Shown here: piece by piece, positions 13,348 through 17,039 of the stretch
How the letters are laid out: each line of letters begins with the position of its first letter
Position numbering within the stretch: the stretch's first letter is position 1
Source of the DNA: JBGMEA01 sp964444065
GTDB taxonomy: Bacteria; Bacillota; Clostridia; Eubacteriales; Anaerofustaceae
Length of the DNA stretch: 17,039 nt
Reading direction: 5' to 3'
Assembly: GCA_964444065.1 (NCBI GenBank)
Contig: CAYUFL010000036.1
Location: forward strand, 1-17,039
Position numbers and translations under genes: made by a program
The notes under the pieces: generated by a model
What the model saw: only the letters and a program-made list of their open reading frames with translations
What the model was told of the DNA's origin: nothing
The model's database searches: none

Positions 13348-15510
13348 ATGACCACACAAAAACAACTAAAAGACTTCAGCGGCGCGGGGAAACTGGCGGC
13401 GGAGTATTTTAGCAGCCTAAAGCAAATGCAGGACGATTTCATACAATCCCGACAGGATCTGCTGTCGGGATTTTCCGTATCGGACAGCCTGAACAGCGGT
13501 TTCGCATCGGACAGCTCGGCAGCTTTGAACCGCAGCGCAAGCATCGACACCGACACGATGAATGCCGCCGCGCAGAAAATACTGGATGCGAAAGCGGCGA
13601 AGGCGGCGAAAGCAAGCCGGCAATCAAGCGGCAGTGATCTCTCGCAAGACACTGCGCTGGCTTGGATGAACGATGCGCAGAGCGCACTGAAAAATGCGCA
13701 GTTGGAGCTGCGCACCGCACGCGGCAGTGCAGAAGATACCGCAAGCGCCCAACAGGCATACGATACCGCAAAGCAGAATTACGACACCGCGCGTTCGGTA
13801 TACGCAAGCTTTGCGGCGCAGGGGAATGCAAACGAAGAGACGGAAAGTACTCAGACAAAAGATTTTATGTATTATCAGGATGTTTTAACGACTGCGCAAC
13901 AAAATTTATATCAAGCCAAACAGCCGATGGATATGGCGAAATCACTATTGGAGCAAACTCCCGCAGTAGGGTTGGGAAATGCCGAAGACCAGAGCGTTCG
14001 CAGTGAATTTGCAGCAGCACAGAATAACTACAAACAGGCGCAGAACGCATTTGCACAGGCGCAGTCTGCGTTGGACCGTTATTCTAAAACAGAAAAGGGA
14101 AGCCAGGAACAGATATTATTCAACGCAGATTACACGAAAACCAAGGATACGGACGGTACTGCAACGGGAAGCAAGGTTACGGATTTTATATCTAAGTTTA
14201 AAATCGGGAACGGGTTTGACATTACAGGAGACGGTTCGTTTCGCGATCCGTATGATGTCGCACAAAGTTACATCAACGATTACAAAACGAGGCATACGGG
14301 AGATATGAGCGAAGACGCTTATGAAGAAGCGTATCAGATGCTCAAACAGATGAAAAATAATTATTCTTTCAGCGAAGAACAGCTTCAAAGTGCCGCAAAG
14401 GAAATACTTTTTATTCAGACGAACGGAGATGTGCAGACTGCGTTGGATTCGCTCGGCTCGGAAAATGCAAAGGATTATTATTTCGGTGTCGAAAATGTGC
14501 TGGATTACGAGAAAAACTATGATCAGGCGATTTTTCAGGCGGAGACCTACGCCAAATCCGGGGTTGGCGATGATGAGTCCGCGGCGAAGATTGCTTATGA
14601 TGCATATATTGACGGACTTCGAATGGAAGATCTGAACAAGATCGCAGACATACTGGCAGGTTCCGACGGAGGAGGAGATGCAGAGAAGATCGGAAGCAAC
14701 CTGTATCGTTATCTGAACTGGAAAGATCCTGAAATCACGGCACTGGACAAAGTGGAAGCTGTCAGCGCCAATTTCACGGAAGGGGCAAGCGATGCTGCGC
14801 AGGGCATTGCGACATTCGGAATGAAAATCGTGGGGTTGGAAGAATTCGTGCCCGAAGAATGGCAGCAAGCCAACTGGAACGAAAAGATGATCGATGATGT
14901 GAGGGGTGAAATGAATGGGGTCGGGAAAACGATTCTCGATGTATCTTATACGATCGGCAATATGCTGCCCTCGATGATTGCCGAAGGGCTACTTCCCGGC
15001 GGCGGACTGCTTGTGACTTTTGTGGGAACGGCGGGACAGACGTATAACGATGCCATTCGGTCGGGTTTCAGCGAAAAAGAAGCGACGGTTTACGGTTTGC
15101 TCAACGCCGCCGTCTCCACCGCAACCGAAAAGGCATTCGGGATTTTCGGCAAGGAAACGAAAGGATTCAACCTCTCTTCCGAACTGAAGGATATGTTCAG
15201 CGGAGCCATCGGAAAGGTGCTGAAAAACGAAACGGCGAGCGCCGCCGTCACCGTCTTTCTCTCCAACGGCACGGGAGAGTTCGTCGAAGAGCTGACGGAG
15301 CAGCTGGTGAACCCGATCATCGAGAATATCTCCTTTGACGGGGAGCAGTATACTTTTGCGAACAACCCGATCGGACTGACGGCGGATGATCTGTATGCCG
15401 CCATGATCGGTTTCTGGACGGGCGGAATCATGGGTGGGGGTTCGGACGTTGCCATCGATATGGGAACAACCGCAAGGCTGAACACCATGATGGGGAATGT
15501 GAGGCAGAGC
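13348..15510 (+). CDS. Large ejection-type phage protein, N-terminal 721 residues (trunk of polymorphic toxin), partial at scaffold gap
   Basis: GAAGGAG lies about 6 bases before ATG 13348; no stop codon before the gap at 15511. Residues 1-250 are low-complexity coiled coil (A/Q/K-rich, with repeats such as NAQLELRTARGS and NNYKQAQNAFAQAQSALDRY). Residues 300-480 are soluble and helical. Residues 525-600 are glycine-rich and hydrophobic (TILDVSYTIGNMLPSMIAEG, then LLVTFVGTAGQTYNDAI), and 640-705 contain a second such part (MIGFWTGGIMGGGSD), so membrane insertion during delivery is plausible. The segment AAVSTATEKAFGIFGKE (587-603) is the start of the region duplicated at 16922. I read this as the trunk of a giant internal/ejection protein that continues past the Ns in frame 2, at 15521. 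Confidence 0.75.
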
Positions 15511-15520
15511 NNNNNNNNNN
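15511..15520. other. Scaffold gap (ten Ns)
   Basis: The flanking reading frames are open on both sides but in different registers. If they are one gene, the real gap length must be a multiple of three, so ten is a placeholder. Gaps of this kind often fall at repeated sequence, which fits the duplicated trunk region seen at the right edge. Confidence 0.95.
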
Positions 15521-16546
15521 GGGGAGGGCATGGGCGTGTCCGACCGATCCATCCGTCTTGCGCAGGACTTAACGCTTTTGACCAATCAGAACGTGAGCTT
15601 CACGGAAGGACAGACGCAGGTGAATGCCGACGGGAGCATTGCCATCAACAAGGACAGCGCAACCCCGATGCAGGATGTGGTGGCGGTGATGAGGGAGAAG
15701 GGGCTGCTGTCTGAAGGGAACCCGAGAAGTAAGTCTGATTCCAACGAAACGAACAACTTGCACACTTATGAAAGCTTAAACCAAATGACAGCAAAACAAG
15801 TAAGCGCAGCTTACGCTGACACGGTCGCACGTTACGCAGAGAGCCTGAAGGAATTCGGCTATACCGACAAACAGGTGCAGGGATATCTCACCGAGGCGAT
15901 GAAGATAAAGAATATCGAGAATCAGAAGAGCTCGATAGTGAGGTTGCAGGAAGAGATGGGGGTGGAGGGGGATGCTCTTTCGGAGAACAAGGCGTTGCGG
16001 GGGGATGAGAAAGACTTGAATGAAACGGTTCTGAAAACAGAGACCGTTGCAGATGAAGAAAATACATCGGGAAATAGTGACTTGCAAGTTTTTAAAAAAA
16101 ATAATAAAATGGAGACACAAGAATCATATCTAAGATCGGATGCAGACCCAATAAGGCTTACTCTCGGTAGAGCATCGGATAGCCACCCCGCAGAGCTAAA
16201 TAATATAAGAGTGCATTGTGACGATATTGGTGTTGAAATCAAAGAAAGAGCAGGTACGATGGCGTATTCACCAAACCCTTCGCCGGGCAAACCTGGAACT
16301 TTGATTATCGACCAAGATGCCAGTATTAGTGCGTGGAGACATGAGTATCAACATGTGTTAGATGATTATGCAATGGGATGGGGAGGATTTCGGATTTTTG
16401 AAAATCGTGATGCCTGTTGGAAGATGGAAGAAAATGCATATAATATTGAATTGAAATTAGCTCAAGAATTAGACGATTCAAATGCAATCGAAATACTTCA
16501 AAAATATAAAGATATGAGGAAAAAAGAAATTTATGGAGAAGAGTAA
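15521..16546 (+). CDS. C-terminal part of the large phage protein with HExxH metallopeptidase toxin domain
   Basis: The frame is open back to the Ns; ATG 15530 is treated as internal because no ribosome site precedes it. Numbering from it: residues 1-55 (NQNVSFTEGQTQVNADGSIAINK-type) resemble the start of a metallopeptidase-like domain common in Bacillota phage proteins, but where such domains carry an HExxH helix this one reads VVAVMREKGLL. Residues 80-180 are helical. From about 16080 the DNA turns abruptly AT-rich, and the last 155 residues form a compact domain: strand TLIIDQD, helix ISAWRHEYQHVLDDYAMGWG with the zinc motif HEYQH (271-275, bases 16340-16354), and downstream E300/E301 as a possible third ligand. 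I infer a toxin tip delivered by the trunk. The stop overlaps the next gene by 14 bases. Confidence 0.72.
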   Translation, partial: GEGMGVSDRSIRLAQDLTLLTNQNVSFTEGQTQVNADGSIAINKDSATPMQDVVAVMREKGLLSEGNPRSKSDSNETNNLHTYESLNQMTAKQVSAAYADTVARYAESLKEFGYTDKQVQGYLTEAMKIKNIENQKSSIVRLQEEMGVEGDALSENKALRGDEKDLNETVLKTETVADEENTSGNSDLQVFKKNNKMETQESYLRSDADPIRLTLGRASDSHPAELNNIRVHCDDIGVEIKERAGTMAYSPNPSPGKPGTLIIDQDASISAWRHEYQHVLDDYAMGWGGFRIFENRDACWKMEENAYNIELKLAQELDDSNAIEILQKYKDMRKKEIYGEE

Positions 16547-16850
16547 GGGAACTCAGGACATAATCAATTTAATATTGAAAGGTCGTAAAGAAGATATCCT
16601 GGATGGATTGCGTTCGAGAATAGGGATCGTGCGTTTGAATTCTATCATATCCTGCGGTAAGAATCACATCTGCGATAAAGATATTGCAGATGCATTATAT
16701 GATCTTACAGAGAGCAATATGACTGTATTTGGTTATGCTGAAGGCGAAATGGCTTCAGCGATATTATATCTGTTTGGTTACGATATTGGTGATAAAATAA
16801 AAAATGAAAATGTTAAACGTATGATAGACAGCAAGTTTGAAAATCTATAA
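16533..16850 (+). CDS. Candidate immunity protein for the HExxH toxin tip, 105 aa
   Basis: Starts inside the toxin frame (14-base overlap) with GAGGA 12 bases upstream, so translation is coupled. AT-rich like the toxin tip and unlike the trunk. All-helical by eye, with repeated helix-turn elements (ILDGLRSRIGIVRLNSIISC, then DKDIADALYDLTE, then GEMASAILYLFGYDIGDK), reminiscent of HEAT-like repeats used by several immunity proteins. No signal peptide or membrane segment, so cytosolic. Role inferred from position, size, coupling and composition; no immunity family is named with confidence. It is followed by a strong terminator, then by the orphan module. Confidence 0.65.
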   Translation: MEKSKGTQDIINLILKGRKEDILDGLRSRIGIVRLNSIISCGKNHICDKDIADALYDLTESNMTVFGYAEGEMASAILYLFGYDIGDKIKNENVKRMIDSKFENL

Positions 16851-16881
16851 GAATAAATGGCAGTTTCTTGATTCATCAATT

Positions 16882-16903
16882 AAGCCCCTTCGGGGGCTTT
16901 TTT
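16882..16903 (+). terminator. Terminator after the immunity gene
   Basis: AAGCCCC (16882-16888), UUCG-type tetraloop TTCG (16889-16892), GGGGCTT (16893-16899), then Ts. A perfect seven-pair stem with a very stable loop. Confidence 0.95.
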
Positions 16904-16912
16904 GTTGCTTTC

Positions 16913-17039
16913 TTTACAACCGCCGCCGTCTCCACGGCAACCGAAAAGGCATTCGGGATTTTCGGCAAGGAAACGAACGGGTTCAATCTGAGCGCGAAGT
17001 TAAAAGATACGTTCAGCGGAGCCATCGGAAAGGTCATTA
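16913..17039 (+). pseudogene. Orphan, start-less second copy of the toxin trunk region (continues beyond window)
   Basis: From 16922 the sequence aligns without gaps to 15106-15223 of the large gene: about 19 differences in 118 positions by hand, clustered at 16987-17010. In frame it reads AAVSTATEKAFGIFGKETNG, then FNLSAKLKDTFSGAIGKVI, against ...KETKG, FNLSSELKDMFSGAIGKVL in the complete copy. Similarity begins abruptly about 20 bases after the terminator, with no start codon or ribosome site, so this is a 5'-truncated module that cannot be expressed by itself. It is a diverged copy, not an exact assembly duplicate. What follows, presumably another C-terminal tip, lies outside the window. 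Confidence 0.8.

Noticed and set aside
13348..15714. Reading the large frame straight through the ten Ns to 15714
   Set aside because: The translation after the Ns in that register is cysteine/histidine-rich nonsense, while another frame from 15521 encodes a coherent protein; the N count is not a real length.

Overview
The window looks like a chromosome of a member of the Bacillota, probably Clostridia. Shine-Dalgarno sites are strong AGGAGG-type, promoters are classical TTGACA/TATAAT-type, terminators are rho-independent, and base composition is intermediate, with a few clearly AT-rich islands. A run of ten Ns at 15511-15520 shows that it is a draft scaffold. No rRNA, tRNA, IS element or CRISPR array was seen.

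Layout. (1) 1-1012: a solitary phage-type structural gene, followed by a 180-bp array of 20-bp palindromic repeats (1002-1181). (2) 1207-5473: a MarR-family regulator, then a MarR-operator-controlled transcription unit encoding an NhaC-family transporter, a RidA-family enamine/imine deaminase and a MalY/PatB-type C-S lyase. The lyase releases 2-aminoacrylate and RidA hydrolyses it, so transporter, lyase and RidA read as one pathway for uptake and breakdown of a sulfur amino acid or related thioether. (3) 5374-5768: a gene-free stretch with two more copies of the palindrome. (4) 5769-7205, minus strand: a small winged-helix-like protein with a C-terminal membrane segment, and an alpha/alpha-toroid protein. 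(5) 7384-9147, plus strand: a membrane-anchored protein of unknown function, then an AT-rich gene fusing an HTH, a GHKL ATPase and a STAS-like DUF4325 domain. (6) 9364-16850: a compact podovirus-like tail and ejection module.

The right-hand module is the most interesting part. The order is stabilisation/hub-like protein, two tail-fibre genes, two small coiled-coil paralogues, and a very large coiled-coil/glycine-rich hydrophobic protein. This resembles the P22 order gp10, tail needle, gp7/gp20/gp16. The large protein is interrupted by the scaffold gap. Beyond it, the reading frame ends in an abruptly AT-rich domain carrying an HEYQH (HExxH) metallopeptidase motif. That domain overlaps by 14 bp a small AT-rich gene that looks like an immunity gene. 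After a terminator, the window ends inside a second, diverged and start-less copy of an internal part of the large gene. This is the arrangement of a polymorphic toxin locus (trunk + variable toxin tip + immunity + downstream orphan module), here on a phage ejection-type protein. No capsid, portal or terminase gene is visible in the window, so the module may be a domesticated prophage remnant or only part of a prophage.
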